Shown piece by piece: positions 35,616 through 44,468 of a stretch of DNA of 64,000 bases. Within the stretch, counting starts at the first letter, position 1. Every line of letters starts with the position of its first letter. Made by a program: the position numbers and the translations under genes. A model generated the notes under the pieces. The model had not been told where the DNA came from. It made no database searches and was given only the letters and a program-made list of their open reading frames with translations. Source of the DNA: Flagellimonas aurea (GTDB lineage: Bacteria > Bacteroidota > Bacteroidia > Flavobacteriales > Flavobacteriaceae); NCBI RefSeq assembly GCF_017313785.1, contig NZ_JAFLNL010000006.1:223919-287918 (forward strand), given 5' to 3'.

Positions 35616-36236
35616 TTAATTCGCTTTAATAGAATTTTCAAAAGGGACTCTATTGATTATACTTCTCCCTAAAGTTACTTCATCTGCATACTCCAATTCG
35701 TCACCTACCGAAATTCCCCTGGCTATCGTCGAAGTAGTCACTTCTAATCCTTCCAGTTGTTTGTAAATATAAAAATTAGTTGTGTCCCCCTCCATGGTCG
35801 AACTCAGGGCCAATATCAATTCCTTAATGGTTCCGTCCTTCACTTTTTTTACCAGTGAACCAATATTTAGGTCTTGTGGACCAACACCTTCCATAGGGGA
35901 AATCTTTCCCCCCAACACATGGTACAGGCCGTTATATTGAGATGTATTTTCAATGGCCATTACATCCCTGATATCTTCCACTACGCACACCAAGGTCTCG
36001 TCCCTTTTGGGGTTGGCACAAATTTCACATACCTCCGTATCGGAAATATTGTGGCAATTTTTGCAAAAGTTGACCTCGCTTCTCAATTTAAGGAGTGCAT
36101 TGGCCAAATGTTCCGACCGCTCTTCCGGCTGTTTTAACAGATGAAGCACTAAGCGCAATGCTGTTCGCTTACCGATTCCCGGTAATTGCGACATCTCATA
36201 AACAGCGTTCTCCAGTAGCTTAGATGAAAATTCCAT
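35616..36236 (-). CDS. recR: Recombination mediator protein RecR
   Basis: This 206-residue protein promotes RecFOR-mediated loading of RecA. The N-terminal helix-hairpin-helix ([20 protein letters not shown]), zinc finger ([23 protein letters not shown]), Toprim domain ([34 protein letters not shown]) and C-terminal [27 protein letters not shown] are all seen. It is divergent from the SSS symporter gene. Confidence 0.96.
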   Translation of the reverse strand: MEFSSKLLENAVYEMSQLPGIGKRTALRLVLHLLKQPEERSEHLANALLKLRSEVNFCKNCHNISDTEVCEICANPKRDETLVCVVEDIRDVMAIENTSQYNGLYHVLGGKISPMEGVGPQDLNIGSLVKKVKDGTIKELILALSSTMEGDTTNFYIYKQLEGLEVTTSTIARGISVGDELEYADEVTLGRSIINRVPFENSIKAN

Positions 36237-36252
36237 AGCATCAATTCTCCTA

Positions 36253-36278
36253 CAAAATTACGATTTTACAGTTACCAA
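36253..36278 (-). promoter_or_regulatory. Possible promoter of recR
   Basis: On the minus strand, TAATTTTG (36253-36260) matches TAnnTTTG exactly, with TTG 15 bases further upstream (36276-36278). The spacing is shorter than ideal. The ATG lies 16 bases after the -7 box. Confidence 0.45.
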
Positions 36279-36312
36279 TTTACTTTCGTACTTTGCAATT
36301 CAAATTGCATAT

Positions 36313-37800
36313 ATGTCAGCCACACAAATCCTGTTGCTTATCGGTGCCTATTTCATGGTGCTTATATTGATTTCTTACTTTACCGGAAAAAACGATTCCA
36401 ACGCCGATTTTTTTAAGGCGGGGAAACAATCCCCTTGGTACGTAGTAGCCTTTGGAATGGTGGGCGCCTCATTATCGGGGGTCACCTTTATCTCTGTGCC
36501 GGGATGGGTACAGGATAGCCAGTTCAGCTATATGCAGGTAATCTTGGGATATCTTGTTGGCTATTTTGTGGTTGCATTTGTACTGCTCCCCCTCTACTAT
36601 AAACTAAACCTAACTTCTATTTATGAATATTTAAATGACCGTTTTGGAAAGATGAGCCACAGGACCGGTGCATTTTTCTTCTTTATATCGAGGGTTCTTG
36701 GTGCTGCTTTCAGACTTTATTTGGTAGCAATAGTCCTGCAACAATTTGTTTTTGATGACTTGGGAGTCCGTTTTGAATTTACCGTGATCATCTCCATCCT
36801 GTTGATTTGGCTTTACACTAACAAAGGTGGCATTAAAACCATTGTTTGGACGGACACTCTGCAAACCCTGTTCATGATTTTGGCAGTTGTACTTTCCATT
36901 GTGATGATCAATCAGGAACTTGGCTGGAGTTTTGGGGAATTCTTGGCTTCTGAGGAGCTGAAAAATTATAATGATTTTTTGGTGACGGAAAGCTTTCTGG
37001 ACAGGAGTTATTTTATCAAATCCTTTGTTGGCGGCATGTTCATAACCATTTGCATGACGGGTCTTGACCAAGATATGATGCAAAAGAACCTTACCTGCAA
37101 GTCTTTGAAGGATGCCCAAAAAAACATGGTCTCCTTTAGTTTTGTACTGGTCATATCCACATTTTTGTTCATGCTCTTGGGAGCGCTATTGTTTATTTAC
37201 GCAAAGAGGGAAGGTATTGCCATACCGCTGATGGATGGCACACCGAAGACCGACCTCCTTTTCCCGGAAATTGCCTTAAACAGTGGATTGGGACTGGCAC
37301 TTTCCATCACTTTTATGCTCGGTCTCATCGCCGCGGCCTACAGTAGTGCAGATAGTGCGCTTACTTCCTTGACAACTTCTTTCTGTGTGGATTTCCTAAA
37401 CGTTCAAAACAAGGAGGACAAAGAACAAAAACGCATTAGAAAACGTACCCATATTGCCATGAGCTTTGCTCTTGTTGTGGTCATCATTGCATTTAAGTAT
37501 ATTCTTAGCAGCAATGTGATAGATAGCTTGCTTACGGTAGCCGGTTACACTTATGGCCCACTACTGGGTCTTTTTGCCTTTGGCATCTTCACCAAGCACA
37601 AAATCAAGGACAGTTATGTTTGGATAGTGGCTTTATTATCGGTGATTGCCATAGTTTTTATAGCCAATATCCCTTCGAAATATTTAGGGGGCTATCAGGT
37701 TGGCTATGAATTGTTACCGTTGAACGGTTTGCTTACATTCATTGGCCTATGGTTTATCCGCACAAAAAAATCGGAAGAAAAATCTAATATTGTCCAGTAG
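36313..37800 (+). CDS. Sodium:solute symporter (SSS) family transporter
   Basis: This 495-residue protein has about 13 membrane segments and is likely a sodium-coupled importer of a sugar, organic acid or similar solute. SSS motifs are [30 protein letters not shown] near the N-terminus, [17 protein letters not shown] and the sodium-site region [26 protein letters not shown]. Its 3' end overlaps the convergent CoA-binding gene by 17 bases, and no terminator is visible at its end; the first same-strand terminator-like hairpin is at 38284. Confidence 0.92.
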   Translation: MSATQILLLIGAYFMVLILISYFTGKNDSNADFFKAGKQSPWYVVAFGMVGASLSGVTFISVPGWVQDSQFSYMQVILGYLVGYFVVAFVLLPLYYKLNLTSIYEYLNDRFGKMSHRTGAFFFFISRVLGAAFRLYLVAIVLQQFVFDDLGVRFEFTVIISILLIWLYTNKGGIKTIVWTDTLQTLFMILAVVLSIVMINQELGWSFGEFLASEELKNYNDFLVTESFLDRSYFIKSFVGGMFITICMTGLDQDMMQKNLTCKSLKDAQKNMVSFSFVLVISTFLFMLLGALLFIYAKREGIAIPLMDGTPKTDLLFPEIALNSGLGLALSITFMLGLIAAAYSSADSALTSLTTSFCVDFLNVQNKEDKEQKRIRKRTHIAMSFALVVVIIAFKYILSSNVIDSLLTVAGYTYGPLLGLFAFGIFTKHKIKDSYVWIVALLSVIAIVFIANIPSKYLGGYQVGYELLPLNGLLTFIGLWFIRTKKSEEKSNIVQ

Positions 37801-38143
37801 CAAGCAGCACCAATGTACAGGCAACTTCGACCTCAATCCCAGCATTTTCAAGGATTTCATAGAATTCCGGGTTTTCCGTTCCTGGGTTAAAAATAACACG
37901 CCTCGGGTTTAGGTCAACAATTTGCTGATAGTATTCTTTTTGATTTTTTGGGTTTAAATATAAAGTTACGGTATCAATATTTTGAAAATCAATCAAGTTG
38001 TCTTTAATTTGTACCCCTGATACAGTTCCCCCACGTATCCCAAATGCGGTTGTTTCAATATTATTGTCAACCAGCCTACGAATAGCTGTGTTACTGTATC
38101 TTCCCGGGTTTGTAGAAGCCCCTACGACAAGTGTTTTTTGCAT
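37784..38143 (-). CDS. CoA-binding protein (YccU-like)
   Basis: This 119-residue single Rossmann-type domain belongs to the CoA_binding_2 family. It is recognisable by [23 protein letters not shown] and the C-terminal [33 protein letters not shown]. The exact role is unknown; relatives bind CoA. It is convergent with, and overlaps, the SSS symporter gene. Confidence 0.9.
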   Translation of the reverse strand: MQKTLVVGASTNPGRYSNTAIRRLVDNNIETTAFGIRGGTVSGVQIKDNLIDFQNIDTVTLYLNPKNQKEYYQQIVDLNPRRVIFNPGTENPEFYEILENAGIEVEVACTLVLLATGQY

Positions 38144-38283
38144 TTGTTAATTTTTGTGTTAAACTTTTATATAGACTGTAATTTTTCACATGTAAAGTCG
38201 TCTATTTTTTATAACTTAAAGTCATTGGTAAGACTGTATTTTTATAGTTAATGGTTAGTGTTTAGTATAGCTTATCAATGTAT

Positions 38284-38308
38284 AACCCCGGTACTCGTTA
38301 CCGGGGTT
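38284..38308 (+). terminator. Strong terminator-like hairpin without an adjacent upstream gene
   Basis: A 10-bp perfect stem, AACCCCGGTA (38284-38293) with TACCGGGGTT (38299-38308), closes loop CTCGT and is followed by a T/C-rich tract. On this strand the nearest preceding gene is the SSS symporter, 484 bases away across an antisense gene. Confidence 0.85.
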
Positions 38309-38415
38309 TCTTCTTTTATAACGTCATATCAATAGTCTCCGACAGAAGCTTGCCTTACAAAATTGATACAATTCAGAATGCTTTATTGTTAAAGGATGTT
38401 AAAATAAGTTTTGCC

Positions 38416-38441
38416 TGTAACATTCCCGAACCTATGACGTC
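38416..38441 (+). promoter_or_regulatory. ECF-type promoter before the outer-membrane barrel gene
   Basis: TGTAAC (38416-38421), 16 bases and CGTC (38438-38441) match the motif found in both directions in front of the ECF sigma gene at 49 kb, with one base less spacing. The ATG is 59 bases downstream. General ECF promoters carry an AAC -35 core and a CGTC-like -10. Confidence 0.55.
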
Positions 38442-38452
38442 TTAAGAGTGAC

Positions 38453-38484
38453 ATCAATCATCAATCATCAATCAATCATCAATC
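38453..38484 (+). repeat. ATCAATC heptad repeat in the 5' leader
   Basis: Three perfect ATCAATC units (38453-38473) are followed by AATC and another ATCAATC, ending in a run of six A 16 bases before the ATG. The tract lies between the ECF-type promoter and the start codon, so it would be in the mRNA leader. Confidence 0.85.
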
Positions 38485-38500
38485 AAAAAACGAACTACTC

Positions 38501-40951
38501 ATGAGACATGTGAGCTTTCTAGTTGCACTATTGCTGTGCATGACATCCCCTTTTTTAACTTTTGCCAATGATCCGAACGATGCTCTGGGCGTCATCAATG
38601 GTAAAGTCATCGACGAAATTTCCAACGAACCTGTAGCTTATGCTGCTGTTGTCATCAAATCGGAAGATGGTTCCCAGACCATTACAGGTGGAATTACCAC
38701 AGAAGATGGAAGCTTTGAAATCAACAAACTTCCCGACGGTACATTTATTTTTGAAGTACAGTACATTGGCTACAAAACGTATTCCCAAAAATTAGTGATC
38801 TCCAAGGGCAAACGGATCCTTGATCTGGGCACCGTAACCCTAGTTGAAGAGACCAAGGAACTCGAAGGTGTGGAATTGGTGGCAGAACGCACCACTATTG
38901 AGCAGCGCGTTGACCGCAAAGTAATCAATGTTGGTAAAGATTTGACCACTGCAGGCGCTTCAGCTTCCGATATTATGAACAATATTCCATCGGTGAACGT
39001 GGACTCGCAAACAGGCGACATTACCCTCAGGGGCAACTCGAATGTACGGGTCATGGTCGACGGAAAATTGTCTAACGTTCCCGTGGCACAGCTGCTCAAG
39101 CAGATTCCATCAACTGCCATTAAATCCATTGAGCTTATCACGAATCCCTCTGCCAAATATAATCCCGAAGGGATGAGCGGAATCATCAATATTGTACTGC
39201 ACAAAAACGCGAACATCGGTTTTAATGGAAACGTAAACCTTGGCCTCACCAAGGGCATCGAAGCCAAATTCAATAGTTCTATTGATATGAACTACCGTAA
39301 CGGAAAGTTCAACTTTTATGGAAATTATGGCAACAATATTGGTAAATGGGTGAACGATGGAAGCATTCTTCGTGTAGACGAAAACTCACGCCAAAAATTT
39401 GATTTTTTCAACAATAACAAGTCGCACCTGTACAAATTAGGAGTGGATTTTTACCTGAACGATAAAAACACCATTTCCTTTTTTACCAATCAAAATATCT
39501 ATGAAGGTGAAGGAACAGGAGAGACTGCAGTTTCATATTTTAATAATCCTTCGCGAAACGTGACACAATTGTTCCTGGACGACTCCAACAATAGCAGTGA
39601 GCAATATAATTTCGACTATAAACTCGATTTTAATAAAGAAGGCCACAACATAGAACTGGAAATTGACCACAACCTCTTCGACAGTGAACAGGATGCAGAT
39701 TTTAGGTCTGTCGGCGCCTCAACCTATCCAGATTATATGGATTTTGTGGACACCGAGCGTGCCCAGACCACTGCCAATTTGGATTATGTGAATCCGCTGG
39801 ACAGTATTTCCAAACTGGAACTGGGTCTACAATCCAGAAATTTTGAGACCATTGTGGATTATTCTTCTACTGGGCAATCTTTTAATTCCAATGGGGATTT
39901 GGTACCTACGCCCTCCACTAAATTTGTGTACGACATGGATATTTATTCGGCCTATGCAACTTTTGGACAGACCTACGAAAAATGGTCCTACCAAATGGGC
40001 GTGCGTATCGAGGATGTTCAAGTTAAGGCCGATACCAATGCCGTACGTGCGTTTACGGATGACTATACCGAGATTTACCCCTCTGCATTTATTACCTACC
40101 GACCCAATGAAGGTGATCAAGTGCAACTGAGTTACAGCAGACGGGTAGATAGACCTGGCCTACAACAAGTAAACCCCATCCGTGAGTTTGCAACGCCTTT
40201 GATCTCTTCTTTTGGAAACCCAAATTTGGTACCTCAGTTCACAAATTCTTATGAAGCGAACTACACCAAAAGAATAAAAAATGGAAGTATTACCGGAGGT
40301 GTCTTCTATAGGAGCATAACTGATGAAATCAACCGAGCTATCTATGTGGACCGCTTGGACTTGAACAAGACCATATTGACCTTTGATAATTTTGACAAAA
40401 CATCTGCCTACGGGGTTGAACTCTCTACCAATTACAAACCTTTAAAATGGTGGAGCATCAATGGAAGTTTTGACCTGTTCTCTCAAACCCAAAGGGGGTT
40501 GACCGAAACGCTGAACACAACTGACCCAAATCCGAGCGAGGACGATATTGTGGAACAGCGGGTGAAGGTAGACAACACTGCTTGGAATCTGAGAATGAAC
40601 AACAGCTTTACCGTTACCAAGGCATTAACGCTACAAGCTTTCGGTTTTTACCGTGGAAGAAACAAGAGCATACAGTTCAATGCGGACCCGATGTATTTTG
40701 TGAATTTGGGCGCTCGCTACAGCTTTGCTGAAGGTAAAGGAACACTGAGCCTTAATTACAACGATATTTTCAACACCATGCGATTTGCTTTCGAGGGCGA
40801 TTATCCTTTTGCGCAAGAAGGTGCCTTTAATTGGGAAAGCAACAATGTATATCTAGGTCTTTCCTATAGATTTGGAAGCGGTAAAAACCAAGCCAAACAA
40901 CGTAAACGTAGGGACAACAACACCAAGCAAGGTGGCGGTGGTATCCTCTAA
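38501..40951 (+). CDS. Outer membrane beta-barrel protein, TonB-receptor-like
   Basis: This 816-residue protein has a signal peptide of about 22 residues and a carboxypeptidase-D-like regulatory domain (about 30-115; VINGKVIDEISNEPVAYAAVVI, FEVQYIGYKTY). A plug domain follows (about 130-240; VGKDLTTAGASASDIMNNIPSVNVDSQTGDITLRG, MVDGKLS, KYNPEGMSGIINIVL), then a C-terminal barrel of the OMP_b-brl_3 type with SYRFGSGKN near the end. No STN domain is present, so it is unlike the SusC protein in this window and has no SusD partner. The C-terminal tail is very basic (QAKQRKRRDNNTKQ). The substrate is unknown. The upstream region suggests ECF sigma control. Confidence 0.9.
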   Translation: MRHVSFLVALLLCMTSPFLTFANDPNDALGVINGKVIDEISNEPVAYAAVVIKSEDGSQTITGGITTEDGSFEINKLPDGTFIFEVQYIGYKTYSQKLVISKGKRILDLGTVTLVEETKELEGVELVAERTTIEQRVDRKVINVGKDLTTAGASASDIMNNIPSVNVDSQTGDITLRGNSNVRVMVDGKLSNVPVAQLLKQIPSTAIKSIELITNPSAKYNPEGMSGIINIVLHKNANIGFNGNVNLGLTKGIEAKFNSSIDMNYRNGKFNFYGNYGNNIGKWVNDGSILRVDENSRQKFDFFNNNKSHLYKLGVDFYLNDKNTISFFTNQNIYEGEGTGETAVSYFNNPSRNVTQLFLDDSNNSSEQYNFDYKLDFNKEGHNIELEIDHNLFDSEQDADFRSVGASTYPDYMDFVDTERAQTTANLDYVNPLDSISKLELGLQSRNFETIVDYSSTGQSFNSNGDLVPTPSTKFVYDMDIYSAYATFGQTYEKWSYQMGVRIEDVQVKADTNAVRAFTDDYTEIYPSAFITYRPNEGDQVQLSYSRRVDRPGLQQVNPIREFATPLISSFGNPNLVPQFTNSYEANYTKRIKNGSITGGVFYRSITDEINRAIYVDRLDLNKTILTFDNFDKTSAYGVELSTNYKPLKWWSINGSFDLFSQTQRGLTETLNTTDPNPSEDDIVEQRVKVDNTAWNLRMNNSFTVTKALTLQAFGFYRGRNKSIQFNADPMYFVNLGARYSFAEGKGTLSLNYNDIFNTMRFAFEGDYPFAQEGAFNWESNNVYLGLSYRFGSGKNQAKQRKRRDNNTKQGGGGIL

Positions 40952-41012
40952 AATAAATTGATGCTTCATATTCGAGTGTTGGTTGGTTATCTTGTGTTAG
41001 CATCAATCAAAA

Positions 41013-41040
41013 ACCCCGATCCAAACGGACCGGGGTTTTA
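41013..41040. terminator. Bidirectional terminator between barrel gene and fabH
   Basis: Twelve-base arms (41013-41024 and 41029-41040, core ACCCCG/CGGGGT) pair with one mismatch around loop AAAC. The hairpin has T-rich flanks on both strands. It lies between two convergent genes. Confidence 0.88.
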
Positions 41041-41064
41041 TATTTAATTGTATAAATGTCGAGT

Positions 41065-42075
41065 CTACCAACGGATGATGACACTGCCCCAGGTAAAACC
41101 ACTACCAAAGGCCGCAAGCACCACCAAATCACCTTCTTTGACTTTTCCAGCCTCCCAAGCCTCTGTCAATGCAATGGGAATGGAAGCCGCTGTGGTATTA
41201 CCGTACTTCATAATATTATTAAATACCTGTTCATCCTTCAATTTAAACTTGTTCTGGATGAATTGGGAGATTCTAAGGTTCGCCTGATGTGGAATTAGCA
41301 TATCAATGTCGGTCGGGGCCAAATCATTTTTACCGAGTCCTTCCATAATTACCTCACTGAATCTGACCACTGCATTCTTGAAAACAAATTGTCCGTTCAT
41401 ATGTGGATAATAAGAGGTATCCTCGGGGTCTTTATCTTCGATAATATCGGTGACCCAACGTTTGCCCATTCCGGGCGCTATCAGTGAAAGCTCCTCAGCA
41501 TGTTGTCCTTCGGAATGCAAATGGGTAGAAAGGATTCCTTTGGATGTATCCTCTTCCCTGGTCAAAACAGCAGCTCCTGCACCGTCACCAAAAATAACGG
41601 ACACTCCCCTGCCCCTTGTAGTCATATCCAGACCACGGGAATGCAGTTCAGAACCAATGACCAGTACATTTTTGTACATACCGGTTTTAATGTATTGGTC
41701 GGCCACGGAAACACCGTAAACAAAACCGGAACACTGGTTTCTCACATCCAAGGCGCCAACGGTTCTTTTTAGACCAAGATCACGCTGCACCAATACACCG
41801 GGTCCAGGGAAATAATAATCAGGACTAAGGGTAGCGAAAACAATAAAGTCAATATCATCTTTATCGATACCCGCACGCTCGATGGCCTTTTTGGCAGCCT
41901 CAACTCCCATAGAAGTTGTGGTTTCAGTATCTTTTAGAACATGACGCCGCTCCTTAATTCCAGTACGCTCTTGTATCCATTCATCATTCGTGTCCATCAC
42001 TTTTGACAAATCGTCGTTAGTGACCACATTTTCAGGGACGTAAAATCCCAATCCCGATATTCTTGAGTTATACAT
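41065..42075 (-). CDS. fabH: 3-oxoacyl-ACP synthase III (FabH type)
   Basis: This 336-residue condensing enzyme starts fatty acid synthesis from acyl-CoA and malonyl-ACP. The catalytic triad is seen: Cys115 in VRNQCSGFVYG, His in MLIPHQANLRI and Asn in MKYGNTTAASIP. It has DEWIQERTGIKER near the N-terminus. Unlike the usual rpmF-plsX-fabH cluster, it stands alone, so it could be one of several FabH paralogues. Confidence 0.94.
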   Translation of the reverse strand: MYNSRISGLGFYVPENVVTNDDLSKVMDTNDEWIQERTGIKERRHVLKDTETTTSMGVEAAKKAIERAGIDKDDIDFIVFATLSPDYYFPGPGVLVQRDLGLKRTVGALDVRNQCSGFVYGVSVADQYIKTGMYKNVLVIGSELHSRGLDMTTRGRGVSVIFGDGAGAAVLTREEDTSKGILSTHLHSEGQHAEELSLIAPGMGKRWVTDIIEDKDPEDTSYYPHMNGQFVFKNAVVRFSEVIMEGLGKNDLAPTDIDMLIPHQANLRISQFIQNKFKLKDEQVFNNIMKYGNTTAASIPIALTEAWEAGKVKEGDLVVLAAFGSGFTWGSVIIRW

Positions 42076-42171
42076 TTCTAATTGCTTAAGTATTGAATCT
42101 TTAAAAAACTCTTGGCTAATTAACGGAAAATTAAAAAATATATCCTAAGAACTGGATATTTATTAAGGCTT

Positions 42172-43482
42172 TTAGCGGATGTACTGCTCAAAATGGTTCA
42201 CATTTACCTTAGCCTTAAGGTCATGCAATAGATTGTAAAGCCCAAAAAACGTACGATTTATATATAAAAAGTGTTTTGACCCCCTGTTCCCGTTCATCTT
42301 TCGGATTTGTTCGTCTTTGGAGTAGCGTTCACTGAGGTTTGCAATTTTCGACCAGAAACCTTCATCTCCAAAATCAAAAGTTTCTTTATGAAAAGGAGAA
42401 GTGAAAATAGTCAGCATTTCTTTGAAAAGTGCCTTAAAAAATATCAGCTCTTCTTCTGAGTCGGTCGGTGTCAAGATTTCCAGTTCATACAATTTTTCCA
42501 TGAAGATTTTATCATTATTGATGTTTTCCTCTTTGGCCAACTCAAAATACGGTACATAAAAATCATCTGGAATCTGCTTGATGCAACCAAAATCGATGGC
42601 TATCAACTTAGCATCATCACTTACTAAAAAATTACCGGGATGCGGGTCGGCATGTACTCTTCTCAATTTATGAATCTGGAACATATAAAAATCCCAGAGG
42701 GCTTGGCCCAGAGTATTCCCAAGTTCAGCATCAAAATCCGTTCGGGTAAATTCGCCGAGGTGAGCCCCATCCATCCAATCCATAGTCAGGATACGCTCAC
42801 TGGACAACTCGCGATAATATTTAGGAAATTGCATGTTTGGAATCACGGAACAGGCGGTGGTAATCTCGTCGCTTTGCTCCAATTCCAAGATATAATTGGT
42901 CTCTTCGATAAGTTTATGCTCTACTTCCTTGAAATATTTTTCGGAGTCCTTCCCTTTTAGGTTGAACATTTTAATGGCCACGGGCTTCACCAAGGCCAAA
43001 TCACTACTTATACTTTCGGCAACACCCGGATATTGGATTTTGACCGCCAATTTTTTGCCATCCTTTTCTGCGCGATGAACCTGGCCTATACTGGCAGCGT
43101 TCACGGAATCTTTTTCAAACTCATCAAAAATCTCTTCAGGATATTTATCCAGATATTTTTTGAAGGTCTTACGAACCAAAGGCGCGGACAATGGGGGAAC
43201 AGAAAACTGGGAAAGTGAAAACTTTTCCACATAGGCCCTTGGCAACAGGTTCTTCTCCATACTGAGCATTTGGGCCACTTTGAGCGCACTACCCTTTAGA
43301 CTTTTGAGTCCATCATAAATATCCTCTGCATTGTCTTGGTCCAACGTATCCTTGGAGGTTTGCGGGTCTACGAGCTTTTTACCGTAGTATTTCACATAGT
43401 TTCCTCCAATCTTGACCCCGGTCTTCACCAATTTTCCGGCGCGTTCTATTTTCCCTGTGGGAATCGTATCCAAACTTTTCAT
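42172..43482 (-). CDS. AarF/ABC1/UbiB kinase-like protein
   Basis: This 436-residue atypical kinase family protein shows LKGSALKVAQMLSMEKNLLP, where the family's KxGQ motif reads KVAQ, then AASIGQVHRAEKDGKKLAVKIQYPG with the nucleotide-binding Lys, EQSDEITTAC, and the catalytic HADPHPGNFLVSDDAKLIAIDFG. Family members support quinone biosynthesis or lipid metabolism. It lies 5 bases after the TetR-like gene stop, so the two form an operon. Confidence 0.91.
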   Translation of the reverse strand: MKSLDTIPTGKIERAGKLVKTGVKIGGNYVKYYGKKLVDPQTSKDTLDQDNAEDIYDGLKSLKGSALKVAQMLSMEKNLLPRAYVEKFSLSQFSVPPLSAPLVRKTFKKYLDKYPEEIFDEFEKDSVNAASIGQVHRAEKDGKKLAVKIQYPGVAESISSDLALVKPVAIKMFNLKGKDSEKYFKEVEHKLIEETNYILELEQSDEITTACSVIPNMQFPKYYRELSSERILTMDWMDGAHLGEFTRTDFDAELGNTLGQALWDFYMFQIHKLRRVHADPHPGNFLVSDDAKLIAIDFGCIKQIPDDFYVPYFELAKEENINNDKIFMEKLYELEILTPTDSEEELIFFKALFKEMLTIFTSPFHKETFDFGDEGFWSKIANLSERYSKDEQIRKMNGNRGSKHFLYINRTFFGLYNLLHDLKAKVNVNHFEQYIR

Positions 43483-43487
43483 GTGTT

Positions 43488-44144
43488 CTATGCGAATTTT
43501 TCCTTGTAAAGAAATTTTCCAAAGTCCACAATCTTTTCCAACGGTGTGCTTTCAAAAATCTGGAACACGGTGGTCACGGATTTTTCAATGGCGATGTCGG
43601 TTTTCTCCAGACCCGGGGAACCATCTTCCATCCAGAATTTTAAGATAAAAAGAAACTGTAACCAAGCGCCTTCGGCAAACAAGGGAGCATTGTATTTAAA
43701 TATCTTGTGCTGCTTTTCATCGTTCCTTTCCTCTATAAGTGTGGAAGCAAAATCCTTGAATTTTTTGCGAAGACCTTTTAATTGCATCAATCCTTCCAAG
43801 GAATATTTATGCTCTTTCATTATAAAAAGGACATAACTCCTATTCAGTGTCAGGTTTTCAAAAAAGGTAAAGAAAAAGGTCAACATTTTTTCCTCGTTGG
43901 TCATGGATGCATACTGCTTGTTCTTTTGCATCAAACCATAACTATTATCAAAGAATTTGTTCCAGATAATTTGTTGTAAGGACTCGAACGAACCAAAGAA
44001 TCCGTAAAATTCATCTTCTTTAATATCATGTTCTTTACAAAACTTAAACACCGAGCTCGGCACCTTTTCATGTTCCAAAACAGATTCCATGAACAAGCCA
44101 ATGATTTTATCCTCGGTAATTTTGGATTTAGTCGTATTTGCCAT
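43488..44144 (-). CDS. TetR-like transcriptional regulator
   Basis: This protein of about 218 residues starts at the ATG at 44142-44144 (MANTTKSKITEDKIIGLF); a longer frame from 44234 would run through a strong inverted repeat and is unlikely. The N-terminal 60 residues follow the TetR helix-turn-helix pattern (MESVLEHEKVPSSVFKFCKEHDIKEDEFYGFFGSFESLQQIIWNKFF). A helical C-terminal domain of the TetR_C type follows. It probably controls its own operon with the AarF kinase, and perhaps the divergent htpG, but the ligand is unknown. Confidence 0.82.
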   Translation of the reverse strand: MANTTKSKITEDKIIGLFMESVLEHEKVPSSVFKFCKEHDIKEDEFYGFFGSFESLQQIIWNKFFDNSYGLMQKNKQYASMTNEEKMLTFFFTFFENLTLNRSYVLFIMKEHKYSLEGLMQLKGLRKKFKDFASTLIEERNDEKQHKIFKYNAPLFAEGAWLQFLFILKFWMEDGSPGLEKTDIAIEKSVTTVFQIFESTPLEKIVDFGKFLYKEKFA

Positions 44145-44200
44145 TTTGGTATTTTTTGAAGAGTTAACAAAGTTAGCATTGTGTAATCTAATTCTTAAAA

Positions 44201-44232
44201 GAAAATGCACTTCCTGGCGAAAGTGCATTTTC
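44201..44232. promoter_or_regulatory. 12-bp inverted repeat upstream of tetR-like gene
   Basis: GAAAATGCACTT (44201-44212) and AAGTGCATTTTC (44221-44232) are perfect inverted copies separated by 8 bases, 57 bases before the regulator's ATG. It may be an operator for the TetR-like protein or a terminator/attenuator hairpin, since T-rich sequence follows on the minus strand. The rest of the 324-base gap (44145-44468) to htpG is AT-rich with no other feature seen. Confidence 0.55.
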
Positions 44233-44468
44233 ACAACCTAACCAATAAATAAACAAACTTGTTATAGTAATACTACTTCATAGCAATTTTTAACCTATAA
44301 CACTGTAAATATAATCATTTTGTTTAATCTTTACGAAAATAAAATAAACAAAATTATGTTAAAATATTGTAGACCAGTTAAAACCCCAATGAAATGTCAG
44401 TTTGTCAGATTTTGCACTATGGTATTTTTTTTGACTGATCAGCTGTAAAAAGCATAAAAAACAAAACG

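Larger units (their letters stand above)
38144..38500. other. Gene-free region with terminator, ECF-type promoter and heptad repeat
   Basis: This 357-base gap precedes the outer-membrane barrel gene. It is AT-rich at the left and holds a plus-strand terminator-like hairpin with no obvious gene in front of it, an ECF-like promoter and an ATCAATC repeat tract, each listed separately. The first 140 bases have no clear ORF and could hold a small RNA ending at the hairpin. Confidence 0.6.
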
